Source of the DNA: Kaistella antarctica | Lineage (GTDB): Bacteria; Bacteroidota; Bacteroidia; Flavobacteriales; Weeksellaceae | DNA: 64,000 bases | Assembly: GCF_900109615.1 (NCBI RefSeq) | Contig: NZ_FOIX01000001.1 | Span: 372,001 to 436,000, forward strand | Reading direction: 5' to 3' | Part shown: positions 34,445-44,020 of the stretch, in pieces | Numbering within the stretch: the stretch's first letter is position 1 | How the letters are laid out: each line of letters starts with the position of its first letter | Program-made: the position numbers and the translations under genes | Notes under the pieces: model-generated | What the model saw: only the letters and a program-made list of their open reading frames with translations | The model's database searches: none | What the model was told of the DNA's origin: nothing

Positions 34445-36964
34445 ATGGATAGTCAATTTTCAAATGGTTTAGACCAAGTTTTCAAACACAGTAAAAACGA
34501 AGCACGACGCTTGCACAGCGAGTTTCTAAATACAGAACATTTCCTTTTGGGAATGATTAAAACAGACAACTCTGCCAAGGAGATCATGCATAATTTGGGA
34601 GCCGATTTAACCCAGATCAAAAGAAAAATCGAAACAATGTCCGTGGCAAGCTTAAATCCATTTTCTGTAGAAAGTGAAAAGATATCATTTACCAAAATGG
34701 CTGATCAAGCAATCAAACGCTCGGAGTTAGAATGCAGACAATATCAAAGTTCAGAAGTCAACACCGTGCATTTATTGCTCGGCATCCTTTATAAATCAGA
34801 AGATCCTGCAACCAGTATTTTGAGTTCTTATGATATTGATTATGAAAGGGTAACCAAGGAATATCAAACGATGCTTAAGAACTCTGGCCAAGATCCAAAG
34901 ATGGGAGCCTACGATGACGATGAAGAAAGGGAAGAATTCGGACAAATGCGAAAACCACCTGGAAACATCGGAACTGGCAAAAGTAAAACGCCGACTTTAG
35001 ATAATTTCGGACGAGATCTTACAACACTAGCAAGAGAAGGGAAACTGGATCCTGTGATTGGTCGTGAAAAAGAAATCGAAAGGGTTTCTCAAATTTTATC
35101 AAGACGGAAAAAGAACAATCCGCTTTTGATTGGGGAACCTGGCGTTGGTAAATCAGCCATTGCAGAAGGTTTAGCTTTAAGAATTCAACAGAAAAAAGTA
35201 TCGCGTGTTCTTTATGGAAAACGGGTTATTACTTTGGATTTGGCGAGTTTAGTTGCTGGCACAAAATACCGTGGTCAATTCGAAGAGCGAATGAAAGCCA
35301 TCATGACGGAACTGGAAAAAAACCGAGACGTCATTTTATTCATTGATGAATTACACACCATCGTTGGTGCAGGTAGTTCCACTGGAAGTTTAGATGCTTC
35401 AAACATGTTTAAGCCCGCTCTTGCGCGAGGTGAAATTCAATGTATTGGTGCAACAACTCTTGACGAATACAGACAGTATATCGAGAAAGATGGTGCTTTA
35501 GAAAGACGTTTCCAAAAGGTGATGGTAGAGCCTACAACCGTGGAGGAAACCGTGCAAATTTTAAATCAAATTAAAGACAAGTACGAGGATCATCATAATG
35601 TAACTTATACGGATGAAGCGATTCAGGCTTGTGTGAATTTAACTGCAAGATACATTACCGACCGGTTTTTACCAGACAAAGCAATTGATGCAATGGACGA
35701 AGCAGGTTCGAGAGTGTATATTAAGAACATGAAAGTTCCGACAGAAATTATCGAGCATGAAACGAAGATTGAAGAGATCAAGGAACTTAAGCAGCAAGCC
35801 GTAAAAAAGCAAGATTATCTTGAAGCTCGTAAATTGAAAGATGAAGAGGAGCGTTTGCAAATGGAATTAAATGTTGCGCAGGAAGCTTGGGATAAAGATG
35901 TTAAAGAGAAAAAAGAAATCGTAAGTGAAGAAAGCGTTGCCGAAGTAGTTTCCATGATGAGCGGAATTCCTGTTACGAAAGTGGGAAAAAATGAGTTAGA
36001 TAAATTAGCCTTGATGGATGATTTACTGAACGGAAAAGTAATCGGACAGCCAGAAGCGGTGAAGAAAGTGGTGAAAGCCATCCAACGGAACAGAGCGGGG
36101 TTGAAAGATCCGAATCGCCCAATTGGAACTTTTATTTTCTTAGGAACAACGGGTGTTGGTAAAACGGAATTAGCGAAAGTAATGGCTCGTGAACTTTTTG
36201 ATTCAGACGAAGCGCTGATCAGAATCGACATGAGCGAATACATGGAAAAATTCGCTGTTTCCCGATTAGTAGGCGCGCCTCCGGGATATGTTGGCTATGA
36301 AGAAGGTGGGCAGTTAACGGAAGCGGTTCGCAGAAAACCTTATGCAGTAGTGCTTTTAGATGAAATAGAAAAAGCGCATCCAGATGTCTTTAATATCTTA
36401 TTGCAAATTCTAGATGAAGGTTTTGTAACCGATTCTTTAGGGCGTAAAATTGATTTTAGAAATACGATTATTATTTTAACCTCTAATATCGGAACACGAG
36501 ATCTGAAAGATTTCGGCGACGGAGTTGGATTTGGAACCACCGCAAAGAAAACAAATACCGATGCCAGAGCAAGAAGTACAATTGAGAATGCTTTGAAGAA
36601 AGCGTTTGCTCCTGAATTCTTGAATAGAATTGATGATATTGTTATCTTTAATAATTTAGAAAAAGAAGACATTTCGAAAATTATCGATTTGGAATTGGGG
36701 AAATTGTACAGCCGACTTGAAAAGTTAAACTACAAAGTTGAGTTGACTGACGAAGCAAAAGAATTTATTGCTGAAAAAGGCTGGGACAAAGATTTCGGAG
36801 CAAGACCTCTGAAACGGGCCATTCAGAAATACATTGAAGATTTATTGGCGGAAATGTTAGTGAATAAGCTGCTGACCGAAGGCGGAACAGTAGTGTTAAA
36901 AGTAAATGAAGCCAAGGACGCTCTAGAAGGCGAGCCTGTAAAAAAGAAAGCCAGCGCAAAATAG
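34445..36964 (+). CDS. clpC: ClpC-type AAA+ unfoldase of the Clp protease
   Basis: 839 residues. Two Clp_N repeats (residues 1-145) are followed by a linker and AAA-1 with Walker [11 protein letters not shown] and Walker [11 protein letters not shown] middle UVR-like coiled coil ([19 protein letters not shown]) leads to AAA-2 with Walker [11 protein letters not shown] and [21 protein letters not shown], then the D2 small domain ([20 protein letters not shown]). It unfolds substrates and feeds them to ClpP; the ClpP-binding loop was not checked. Monocistronic with a strong terminator. Confidence 0.93.
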   Translation: MDSQFSNGLDQVFKHSKNEARRLHSEFLNTEHFLLGMIKTDNSAKEIMHNLGADLTQIKRKIETMSVASLNPFSVESEKISFTKMADQAIKRSELECRQYQSSEVNTVHLLLGILYKSEDPATSILSSYDIDYERVTKEYQTMLKNSGQDPKMGAYDDDEEREEFGQMRKPPGNIGTGKSKTPTLDNFGRDLTTLAREGKLDPVIGREKEIERVSQILSRRKKNNPLLIGEPGVGKSAIAEGLALRIQQKKVSRVLYGKRVITLDLASLVAGTKYRGQFEERMKAIMTELEKNRDVILFIDELHTIVGAGSSTGSLDASNMFKPALARGEIQCIGATTLDEYRQYIEKDGALERRFQKVMVEPTTVEETVQILNQIKDKYEDHHNVTYTDEAIQACVNLTARYITDRFLPDKAIDAMDEAGSRVYIKNMKVPTEIIEHETKIEEIKELKQQAVKKQDYLEARKLKDEEERLQMELNVAQEAWDKDVKEKKEIVSEESVAEVVSMMSGIPVTKVGKNELDKLALMDDLLNGKVIGQPEAVKKVVKAIQRNRAGLKDPNRPIGTFIFLGTTGVGKTELAKVMARELFDSDEALIRIDMSEYMEKFAVSRLVGAPPGYVGYEEGGQLTEAVRRKPYAVVLLDEIEKAHPDVFNILLQILDEGFVTDSLGRKIDFRNTIIILTSNIGTRDLKDFGDGVGFGTTAKKTNTDARARSTIENALKKAFAPEFLNRIDDIVIFNNLEKEDISKIIDLELGKLYSRLEKLNYKVELTDEAKEFIAEKGWDKDFGARPLKRAIQKYIEDLLAEMLVNKLLTEGGTVVLKVNEAKDALEGEPVKKKASAK

Positions 36965-36983
36965 CTCACTGTTTAAACTTAAA

Positions 36984-37027
36984 AAAAATCCGTCCCGTCA
37001 TTAGTTTGACGGGACGGATTTTTATTT
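36984..37027. terminator. Bidirectional intrinsic terminator
   Basis: AAAAATCCGTCCCGTCA and its exact complement with loop TTAGTT, flanked by A and T runs, between convergent clpC and sodC. Confidence 0.9.
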
Positions 37028-37045
37028 TAGATAAAGAATATTGGA

Positions 37046-37549
37046 TTATTTAATTTCAATACAGCCAACTCTACCACCAGCATTTCCGGTTGGTTGAGAT
37101 TTGAAATCATCTTTGTCAGCATGAATGATGATTGATTTTCCTATAATATTTTTGGTGTCATCTGCGCATCCTAAACACCACTTGTCCGTTTTAAACATCA
37201 ATCTTGCAGTTCCACTCTTGTCTGCGACTAAGTTGCCAATATCTCCCATGTGAAATTCTCCTTTGTCCCATTTTCCATGGTTTTCTGAGGTTGGATTCCA
37301 GTGTCCGCCCGCAGAACTTCCATCAGCAGCTGAGCAATCTCCTTTCTCGTGAATATGAATTGCATGAATTCCAGGAGTGAGTTTGTACGCATTAAGATCC
37401 ATAGAAACAGTCTTTCCTTTTTGGACAAACTGAGCAGTTCCTTGAGTTTGGGTGCCGCTTTTAGAATTAATGACATAGGATTTCGTGGTCGTGCAAGACA
37501 CAGCAAAGACTGCACTGCAAACAAGCATCGAGAGTTTAGCGATTTTCAT
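37046..37549 (-). CDS. sodC: Cu/Zn superoxide dismutase, lipoprotein
   Basis: 167 residues. The lipobox AVFAVSCTTTK places it in the periplasm or outer membrane. Metal ligands are visible in HAIHIHEKGDC, GGHWNPTSENHGKW, HMGDIGN and IIIHADKDDF; the disulfide pair is the Cys of KGDC and that of GGRVGCIEIK. An extra CLGC pair (DKWCLGCADD) is unusual in a SodC and could form a second disulfide or bind metal. It is divergent from the TonB receptor gene and shares its 151-bp promoter region. Confidence 0.93.
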   Translation of the reverse strand: MKIAKLSMLVCSAVFAVSCTTTKSYVINSKSGTQTQGTAQFVQKGKTVSMDLNAYKLTPGIHAIHIHEKGDCSAADGSSAGGHWNPTSENHGKWDKGEFHMGDIGNLVADKSGTARLMFKTDKWCLGCADDTKNIIGKSIIIHADKDDFKSQPTGNAGGRVGCIEIK

Positions 37550-37612
37550 AATAGTATTTTTAGGGTTAATGTAAAGATCAAAATTGTGAACAAAAGACAG
37601 GAGGTTAAATAT

Positions 37613-37642
37613 ACCATTCGGTTTGCAAATTTAACCATTCGG
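37613..37642 (+). promoter_or_regulatory. Putative LytTR operator, two direct repeats 21 bp apart (site 2)
   Basis: ACCATTCGG at 37613-37621 and an identical ACCATTCGG at 37634-37642, period exactly 21 bp. The second box starts 42 bp before the -7 element at 37676, as at sites 1 and 3. The box is one base (A for G) away from the published LytTR target pattern and close to AlgR-type boxes. Confidence 0.75.
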
Positions 37643-37675
37643 TCACTTAAATTTTCAGCAAATCTCATTCCGCAG

Positions 37676-37683
37676 TACTTTTA
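37676..37683 (+). promoter_or_regulatory. -7 element of the TonB receptor gene
   Basis: TACTTTTA matches TAnnTTT with A in place of the last G, 17 bases before the ATG at 37701, the same distance as in the LytS operon. No -33 TTG; consistent with activation. Confidence 0.55.
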
Positions 37684-37700
37684 TTCCCTAAAACAAAACC

Positions 37701-39920
37701 ATGCAAACGTTTATCATTTCTAAAGTGCTGCTCCTTGTATTTTTCCTGATCGGACTTTTTTCTCAAGCGCAGATCACTGTTTCTGGAAAAGTAAGTTTTA
37801 AAAACAAGGGCCTTAAAGACATTTCAGTCACTTTAAAAAACTCCTATGACGGATCTACCACTGATGAAAATGGGAATTATTCTTTTGAAACATCGGAAAA
37901 AGGACCACAGATTTTGGTTTTTTCGAATTCGAAATTTGCGGAGATTGAAAAACCAATAGTTATTGAAAGTTCCAATTTAAATGTAAATGCTGATTTAAAA
38001 GAACAGATTTCCGAGATCGATGCCGTCGTAATTTCTGCTGGATCCATTGAAGCAAGCGATCGAAAAAGAGCAACTGCACTTTTAACTCCAATCGATATCT
38101 ATACCACGGCTGGAGCAAACGGTCAAGTTTCGGCAGCTTTGGAAACATTGCCAGGCGTACAAAAAATTGGAGAAACAGAAGGATTATTTGTTCGTGGCGG
38201 AACGGGAGCAGAAACTAAATTTTTTATGGATGGAAATTTAGTCAACAACTTTTTTGGTAATTCTATTCCTGGAATTAAGTCGATGGATCGGTTGAATACG
38301 TCATTATTTAAAGGAAACGTGTTTTCCAGCGGCGGCTATTCTGCGGTTTACGGTCAAGCTTTATCTTCAGTTTTGGTTTTAGAAAGCATTGACTTTCCCG
38401 AAAGAAACTCTGTAGATTTAGGTGTTTCACCTTTGTTCATCACGGCGGGATTTCAAAACGTCAACGAAGAAAAATCAAAATCATTTGGGGTTTTTAGCTC
38501 TTATTCGAATCTTGGCTTGATAAGGAAACTAATTAAGTTTACCAACGATTTTACCAAGGCACCAGAAAGCTTCGGCACCAATTTTAACTTCAGACTTAGA
38601 AATAAAGCTGGTGGAATTTTAAAATATTACGGAAGTTTCGATACAAATACAATCGGACTGCAATCCGAAAGTTTGGAACCCAACATCGATTTTGATAATA
38701 CTTCTTTAAAGGGAAAAAATACGTTTCATAATCTTTCGTTCAGACAAAGATTCGGGCAATATCTTTTCAATGTCGGCAGCTCGTACACTTTCAATTCTAA
38801 TTACATTGATCTCTCTAATACATTTGAAAATTCCGAAATCAATCAAAATGTTATTGATATAAGAGGAAATTATTTTAATGCAAAAGGAACTTTAGAGCGA
38901 AAAATAAATAAAATTTCAGCAATCAGAGGTGGTATTGAGTTTAATCAAGCCAACGAAAAAACTTACGTTGCACTTTCGCAGATGCCTTATATCTCTGATA
39001 ACACTATTACGTCAATTTTTGCCGAAACGGATTTGGGTTTTAGCAATCATCTTTCCGCGAAAGTCGGAGTAAGAGGCGAGTATGCAACTGCGGTTAATCA
39101 ATGGAATCTTGCACCAAGATTTGCTATGGCTTATCGGATTTCTAAAAGCTGGACCAGTTCTTTGGCTTACGGAATTTTCTACCAAAACCCGGAACAGAAA
39201 TACTTTGGAACTGAACCCTTGAGTTTTCAAAAAGCCGAACATTACGTTTTACAAGTTCAAAAATCGGAGGATGGAAGAAGTTTTCGACTCGAAGCTTTCT
39301 ATAAAAACTACACGGATTTAATTAAAACTAAAGTTCTAGATTTCCGGCCAGTTGCCATCAATAATAACGGAGATGGATTCGCAAAAGGCTTCGAAGTTTT
39401 TTGGCGCGATAAGAAATCAATTAAAAATATCGATTACTGGATTTCCTATTCTTACCTCGATTCCAAACGCAACTTTCAGAATTATGATCAACGTTTATTT
39501 CCGAGTTTCGCTTCAAAACACACGCTTTCCTTTGTCGCTAAGAAATTCGTAACCGACTGGAAAACGGGGTTTAATCTTTCTTACACTTATGCTTCTGGCA
39601 GGCCCTTTTACAATTTTCAAACCGATAATAATGGCGACTACTTTTTAAACACTCAAGGAAAATTAAAAGATTTTAATGCTTTAAATTTTAGTCTCAATTA
39701 CTTACCTAATCTGGGTAAAAAAGATGCTAAAGCATTTACGATACTCGTTTTGTCAGTCAACAATATTTTAGGACAAAAGAATATTTATGGCTATCAATTT
39801 TCAAATGACGGGTTAAGAAGCAAACCAATTTTACCATCTGCAAGCACATTTGTTTTTATCGGAGCGTTCATCAGTTTCGGCATTGATCGAACTCAAGATG
39901 CAATCAATAATAATCTTTAA
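37701..39920 (+). CDS. TonB-dependent receptor with N-terminal carboxypeptidase-D-like domain
   Basis: 739 residues. A signal peptide (to about residue 24, FSQAQ) precedes a CarboxypepD_reg-like domain (GKVSFKNKGLKDISVTLKN and GSTTDENGNYSFET, residues 28-95). Next are a plug domain with ETLPGVQKIGETEGLFVRGG and KFFMDGNLVNNFFG, and a 22-strand-type barrel rich in aromatic strands. No SusD partner follows, so this is not a polysaccharide utilisation locus; siderophores, metals or other small ligands are possible. It is preceded by the LytTR-type boxes at 37613 and followed by a TPR-like gene with the same promoter type. Confidence 0.88.
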   Translation: MQTFIISKVLLLVFFLIGLFSQAQITVSGKVSFKNKGLKDISVTLKNSYDGSTTDENGNYSFETSEKGPQILVFSNSKFAEIEKPIVIESSNLNVNADLKEQISEIDAVVISAGSIEASDRKRATALLTPIDIYTTAGANGQVSAALETLPGVQKIGETEGLFVRGGTGAETKFFMDGNLVNNFFGNSIPGIKSMDRLNTSLFKGNVFSSGGYSAVYGQALSSVLVLESIDFPERNSVDLGVSPLFITAGFQNVNEEKSKSFGVFSSYSNLGLIRKLIKFTNDFTKAPESFGTNFNFRLRNKAGGILKYYGSFDTNTIGLQSESLEPNIDFDNTSLKGKNTFHNLSFRQRFGQYLFNVGSSYTFNSNYIDLSNTFENSEINQNVIDIRGNYFNAKGTLERKINKISAIRGGIEFNQANEKTYVALSQMPYISDNTITSIFAETDLGFSNHLSAKVGVRGEYATAVNQWNLAPRFAMAYRISKSWTSSLAYGIFYQNPEQKYFGTEPLSFQKAEHYVLQVQKSEDGRSFRLEAFYKNYTDLIKTKVLDFRPVAINNNGDGFAKGFEVFWRDKKSIKNIDYWISYSYLDSKRNFQNYDQRLFPSFASKHTLSFVAKKFVTDWKTGFNLSYTYASGRPFYNFQTDNNGDYFLNTQGKLKDFNALNFSLNYLPNLGKKDAKAFTILVLSVNNILGQKNIYGYQFSNDGLRSKPILPSASTFVFIGAFISFGIDRTQDAINNNL

Positions 39921-39921
39921 T

Positions 39922-39951
39922 ACGGTTCAGAAAATAGAATTGACCCTTCAG
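39922..39951 (+). promoter_or_regulatory. Putative LytTR operator, two direct repeats 21 bp apart (site 3)
   Basis: ACGGTTCAG at 39922-39930 and ACCCTTCAG at 39943-39951, period exactly 21 bp. The boxes are more divergent from each other than at sites 1 and 2, but ACnnTTCAG is kept. The second box again starts exactly 42 bp before a -7 element (39985). It begins one base after the TonB receptor stop. Confidence 0.68.
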
Positions 39952-39984
39952 TAAGAAAAACTTTTGTTAAGAATTATGCTGAAT

Positions 39985-39992
39985 TATCTTTA
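39985..39992 (+). promoter_or_regulatory. -7 element of the TPR-like gene
   Basis: TATCTTTA matches TAnnTTT with A for the last G, as at the TonB receptor promoter. It leaves a 34-base stretch to the ATG at 40027. Confidence 0.55.
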
Positions 39993-40026
39993 GCCCATCA
40001 AATTAAGAAACCAAATATTTAAAACA

Positions 40027-40668
40027 ATGAAAAAATTATTTTTAACGATGCTTCTTTTAACAACAGTAAGCATTTTTGCCCAAACTACTTTTGATAAAGT
40101 AATGACTGAAAAGATTGCTAAAATTGACCAAGCTAAAACGCCAGAAGATTTTACCGCACTCTCGAATGATTTTGTAAGAATCGGAGATAAAGAAAAAACC
40201 CAATGGCTTCCTTATTATTACGCCGCTCATACTTCCATCGAAAAAGGAAGAATGTTGATGCGTACCGGAAAAGTTACCGAACTCGACGCAATTACGGCAG
40301 AAGCTCAAACTTCTTTAGACAAAGCTTCCGACTTAAGTAAAGACAATGCCGAAATTTTTATCTTGCAAAAAATGATTCACGGTTTAAGAATGATGGTTGA
40401 TCCGCAAGTTCGATACATGAGTGAATCGATGTTAGGCGCGGCTGCCTTAGAAAAAGCTGAAAAGTTGGCTCCTGAAAATCCCAGAATTACGATGCTGAAA
40501 GCAGAAGATACTTATTTCACGCCGGAACAATTTGGTGGCAGCAAAACAAAAGGGTTGGAGTTATTTCAGAAAGCATTAGATCAGTTTAAAGTCTACCAAC
40601 CGAAAACTTCGTTAGATCCAAATTGGGGTAAAGGAGAAGCTGAATATTTCTTGGCTAATAAACCCTAA
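40027..40668 (+). CDS. Exported TPR-like protein
   Basis: 213 residues. A signal peptide (MKKLFLTMLLLTTVSIFAQ) is followed by helical pairs of TPR type (WLPYYYAAHTSIEKGRML, AQTSLDKASDLSKDNAEIF, ALEKAEKLAPENPRITML, KGLELFQKALDQFK). Probably periplasmic. It follows the TonB receptor but has its own promoter with the same LytTR-type boxes, so the pair is likely to be co-regulated and to work together. The ligand and role are unknown. A terminator follows. Confidence 0.75.
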   Translation: MKKLFLTMLLLTTVSIFAQTTFDKVMTEKIAKIDQAKTPEDFTALSNDFVRIGDKEKTQWLPYYYAAHTSIEKGRMLMRTGKVTELDAITAEAQTSLDKASDLSKDNAEIFILQKMIHGLRMMVDPQVRYMSESMLGAAALEKAEKLAPENPRITMLKAEDTYFTPEQFGGSKTKGLELFQKALDQFKVYQPKTSLDPNWGKGEAEYFLANKP

Positions 40669-40688
40669 TCCGAATAAAATTTTAAAAT

Positions 40689-40717
40689 AACCTCTGGAAT
40701 TTCTGGAGGTTTTTTTT
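40689..40717 (+). terminator. Intrinsic terminator after the TPR-like gene
   Basis: AACCTC pairs with GAGGTT around an 11-base loop that can pair further, followed by eight Ts. Confidence 0.75.
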
Positions 40718-40740
40718 GATTGAGGCAAAAAATAAATCAC

Positions 40741-40748
40741 TATTTTTG
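40741..40748 (+). promoter_or_regulatory. -7 element placed for a leaderless methyltransferase mRNA
   Basis: TATTTTTG, then four bases (CGAC), then the ATG at 40753. A TTG at 40720-40722 lies 18 bases upstream as a -33 element. Transcription should start at about the first base of the start codon. Confidence 0.6.
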
Positions 40749-40752
40749 CGAC

Positions 40753-41472
40753 ATGAAAAAAGACGATATCGCGCACTTTTACGACGAATTTTCTAAGAAA
40801 CAAGTTAGAACTGGAGCCAATGAACGTTTGATTTCATTATACAAAAGACTACAAAAATTAGGTTTAAAATCGAATTCAAAAATTTTGGAGCTCGGTTGCG
40901 GTGTTGGCATCTTCACTGGTCTTCTTGCCAAGAACAAATCTGTAGGAATAATTGAAGCGGTAGATTTAAGTGGGAAAAGTGTTGCTATCGCTGAAAAAGA
41001 ACTGCAGAATAAAAAAAATATTCAGTTCGCGGTTGCAGATGTGGTTACTTACCAACCTAAAAATTCAGATTTCGATTTCATTACTTTGATGGATGTCATC
41101 GAACATATTCCTTTAGACCAACACGAAGCATTGTTTGGTAATTTAGCACAAATTTGTACGGACAAAACAAGGATTGCGATTAACATTCCGAATCCTCAAT
41201 ACATCGACTTTACCAGAATTAACCATCCCGAAACATTGCAGGTAATCGATCAGGAAGTTTATTTATTTCCACTTTTGCAGCATTTTGAAAAACACCATTT
41301 AGAATTGGTCTTTTTTGAAAAGTATGGTATTTGGGAAGTTGAAGATTATCACTTCATGGTCGTTCGGAAAAAAAGAGTTTTCGAACTGAAGCATCTTGCC
41401 GATCAGCGAAATGTTTCGGAGAAAATAGTAAAAAAAGTAACTGCTAAATTGGATGCAATTAAATATCAATAA
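40753..41472 (+). CDS. Class I SAM-dependent methyltransferase
   Basis: 239 residues from the ATG at 40753; a TTG at 40720 extends the frame but lies upstream of the -7 element. Methyltransferase motif I is ILELGCGVGIFTGLLA near residue 45, motif II VDLSGKSVAIAEKEL, and FDFITLMDVIEHIPLDQHEAL resembles UbiG-type enzymes. The substrate is unknown. mutL follows 37 bases downstream. Confidence 0.82.
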   Translation: MKKDDIAHFYDEFSKKQVRTGANERLISLYKRLQKLGLKSNSKILELGCGVGIFTGLLAKNKSVGIIEAVDLSGKSVAIAEKELQNKKNIQFAVADVVTYQPKNSDFDFITLMDVIEHIPLDQHEALFGNLAQICTDKTRIAINIPNPQYIDFTRINHPETLQVIDQEVYLFPLLQHFEKHHLELVFFEKYGIWEVEDYHFMVVRKKRVFELKHLADQRNVSEKIVKKVTAKLDAIKYQ

Positions 41473-41509
41473 TTGCTGAGAAACACCTTTATTTGAGTAT
41501 ATTATTAAA

Positions 41510-43270
41510 ATGTCAGACATTATAAAACTTTTGCCAGATCATGTCGCTAACCAAATTGCCGCTGGTGAAGTGGTGCAGCGACCTGCCTCTATTGTGAAAG
41601 AACTGGTAGAAAACTCCATCGATGCGGGCGCTACCAAAATTGAATTGATTATTCGCGATGCGGGTAGAAATCTAATTCAAGTCGTAGATAACGGCAGCGG
41701 AATGAGTGAGACCGATGCGAGATTGGCCTTCGAAAGACACGCAACTTCTAAGATTCACACGACCGAAGATATTTTCAGAATTTCCACTAAGGGATTTCGG
41801 GGTGAAGCTTTGGCTTCAATCGCCGCGGTGTCTGAGGTAGAATTAAAAACGAAAACTCAAGATTCCAAAATCGGCACCAATATTTATATTGAAGGTGGCG
41901 GTTTTCAATTTCAGGAACCGATTCAAACAGCGGAAGGTTCTAACTTTTCGGTCAAGAATTTATTCTATAATGTTCCCGCCAGACGAAAATTTTTAAAGAA
42001 TAACAATATTGAATTTCGTCATATTATTGATGAGTTTCAAAGGGTTGCTTTGGCGCATGAGAATTTAGATTTCGAACTTTTCCACAATGATGATATTATT
42101 TTCAGATTACGGAAAGCCAGTTTGCTACAGAGAATTGTAGATGTTTTTGGCCGAAAATTGCAACCGCTTTTAATTCCAATTAAAGAGGATTTAGGCTGGA
42201 TTCAGTTGAATGGATTTGTCGCAAAACCAGAAGGTGCGAAAAAAACTCGAGGTGAGCAGTTTTTCTTTGTTAATGGACGCTTTTTTAGAAGTCCCTATTT
42301 TAACAAAGCCGTTCAGGAGGCCTTTGATGGCTTGCTTTTGCCAGGATATATTCCGACCTTCTTTTTGTTTTTAGATTTAGCTCCCGAGAAAATTGACGTC
42401 AATATTCACCCGCAAAAAACAGAAGTTAAGTTTGAAGATGAGAATTTAATCTTCGCTTTGGTGCGTTCAACCATCAAGCGTTCTTTAGGAATTTATAATA
42501 TTTCCCCCAGTTTAGATTTCGATCGCGATTCGGGAATGGATGCTTTTTTAAATCAAACTAAAACCAGCGGAAGTTTCAAAGTTCCAGAGATTGTCGTCGA
42601 TCGTGATTACAATCCTTTCCGTGAAGAAACGGTTTTGCCTGGTGAAAAAGTGGCGATGGCAGAAATGTATCAGCAGAATATTCAAGCTGAGCCGTCCAAA
42701 ATAAACCTTTTCGAAGAAGAAGATTTTGATGAGGATTTGATGCGTCTTCCAAATGGATATTGGCTTTTTAATAAAAACGGAAAAACGCTGATGCTCGATT
42801 TGGGCAGAATGCACCGCTTGATTGTGAGTGAGCGAAACGGTAAGAAAAAACGCAGCAATGAAAAGCATACGCTCCTTTTCTCACTGGAATATCACATGAA
42901 TGAAACCGAAAAAAATAAGTTTCGGTCCATTAAAAAATATCTGCCAGAACTAGGCTTTGAAATGATTATAGCCAATGACAATGTGTTGCGAATTGATGCC
43001 GTGCCGCAAGGATTAAAAGAAACGCAGGTCATGAAATTTCTTGAGAACCTTTTTGAAATATTAGAGTATCGTACCGAAGATGAATTTCTCGATTTTTACA
43101 ATAGCAAATGGGATAAAATCCAAAGCAAATCCCGCTTTGATTTCCTTTATAAAATGGATGCCGAGCAACTGATTAAGGATTTCACCTTGTTAGGTTTCCC
43201 CGAATATTTACCGTCTGGGAAAAGATGTTTCATCGAAATTCCCTTAGAGGACTTAAAAAATAAATTTTAA
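41510..43270 (+). CDS. mutL: DNA mismatch repair protein MutL
   Basis: 586 residues. The N-terminal GHKL ATPase shows IAAGEVVQRPASIVKELVENSIDAG, DNGSGM, RHATSKI and GFRGEALASIAAV. The transducer domain has QFFFVNGRFFRSPYFN and DVNIHPQKTEVKF. The C-terminal dimerisation domain is present. The usual endonuclease metal motif (DQHAxxE) was not seen; the corresponding area reads DLGRMHRLIVSERNG, so this MutL may lack nicking activity, as in E. coli. Its neighbour mutS is not in the window (the gene at 26549 is not mismatch MutS). Confidence 0.93.
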   Translation: MSDIIKLLPDHVANQIAAGEVVQRPASIVKELVENSIDAGATKIELIIRDAGRNLIQVVDNGSGMSETDARLAFERHATSKIHTTEDIFRISTKGFRGEALASIAAVSEVELKTKTQDSKIGTNIYIEGGGFQFQEPIQTAEGSNFSVKNLFYNVPARRKFLKNNNIEFRHIIDEFQRVALAHENLDFELFHNDDIIFRLRKASLLQRIVDVFGRKLQPLLIPIKEDLGWIQLNGFVAKPEGAKKTRGEQFFFVNGRFFRSPYFNKAVQEAFDGLLLPGYIPTFFLFLDLAPEKIDVNIHPQKTEVKFEDENLIFALVRSTIKRSLGIYNISPSLDFDRDSGMDAFLNQTKTSGSFKVPEIVVDRDYNPFREETVLPGEKVAMAEMYQQNIQAEPSKINLFEEEDFDEDLMRLPNGYWLFNKNGKTLMLDLGRMHRLIVSERNGKKKRSNEKHTLLFSLEYHMNETEKNKFRSIKKYLPELGFEMIIANDNVLRIDAVPQGLKETQVMKFLENLFEILEYRTEDEFLDFYNSKWDKIQSKSRFDFLYKMDAEQLIKDFTLLGFPEYLPSGKRCFIEIPLEDLKNKF

Positions 43271-43276
43271 AAAATT

Positions 43277-44008
43277 ATGTTTCAAAATATTACACCCATC
43301 ACCCGAAATATCATCATCATCAACGTTGCTGTTTTTGTGCTGATGTATTTGCTAGACAGTCAGGAAGTCTTTATGAAATTTGCCGCCTTCTATCCTTTTT
43401 CGCCTTTTTTTAAATCCTGGCAAATAGTAACGCATATGTTTATGCACGGTAGTTTGATGCATATTCTTTTCAATATGTTTACGCTTTATAGTTTTGGACC
43501 GGTGCTAGAAAGAACTTTGGGTGACAAAAAATATATCATTCTTTATTTTGTGAGCGGACTTGGTGCCTTTTTTCTTTTCAATTTGTGGAATTTCGTTGAG
43601 GTTCAACAGATCCAGTCAAATCTAGAAAGTTTTGGCTTTAATTTAGAAAGTTATTTAGCAGGAGAGAGTGTTCCCTTTGTCGGAAATTCTGCCGCGATTG
43701 TTACTCAGCAAGGACTTCTGCAAGAACTAAAATCCATTATTACCGTTCCAATGGTTGGGGCGTCTGGAGCCATTTTTGGCGTCATTGCTGCTTTTGCCAC
43801 CTTATATCCGAATGCAGAAATTGGCATTATGTTTATTCCGATTCCAGTAAAAGTAAAATATGTTTTGCCAGTCATCGTTATCGGTTCTGTCATTCTGGGC
43901 GTAACTGGAAATGTGGGAGGTATTGCTCATCTAGCCCATGTTGGTGGTGCATTGATTGGTTTTTTACTGGCGAAATATTGGAAAAAAGATCAGTACCGAA
44001 TCAATTAA
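43277..44008 (+). CDS. Rhomboid-family intramembrane serine protease
   Basis: 243 residues with six or seven helices. The rhomboid motifs are HMFMHGSLMHILFNMFTLYSFG in the second helix area, catalytic Ser in GASGAIFGVIAA near residue 163, and catalytic His in HLAHVGGALIGFLLA near 218. An unusually long loop of about 45 residues (NFVEVQQIQSNLESFG and on) lies between helices 3 and 4. Six bases after mutL, so cotranscribed with it. Confidence 0.88.
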   Translation: MFQNITPITRNIIIINVAVFVLMYLLDSQEVFMKFAAFYPFSPFFKSWQIVTHMFMHGSLMHILFNMFTLYSFGPVLERTLGDKKYIILYFVSGLGAFFLFNLWNFVEVQQIQSNLESFGFNLESYLAGESVPFVGNSAAIVTQQGLLQELKSIITVPMVGASGAIFGVIAAFATLYPNAEIGIMFIPIPVKVKYVLPVIVIGSVILGVTGNVGGIAHLAHVGGALIGFLLAKYWKKDQYRIN

Positions 44009-44020
44009 AATTACCTGTTT

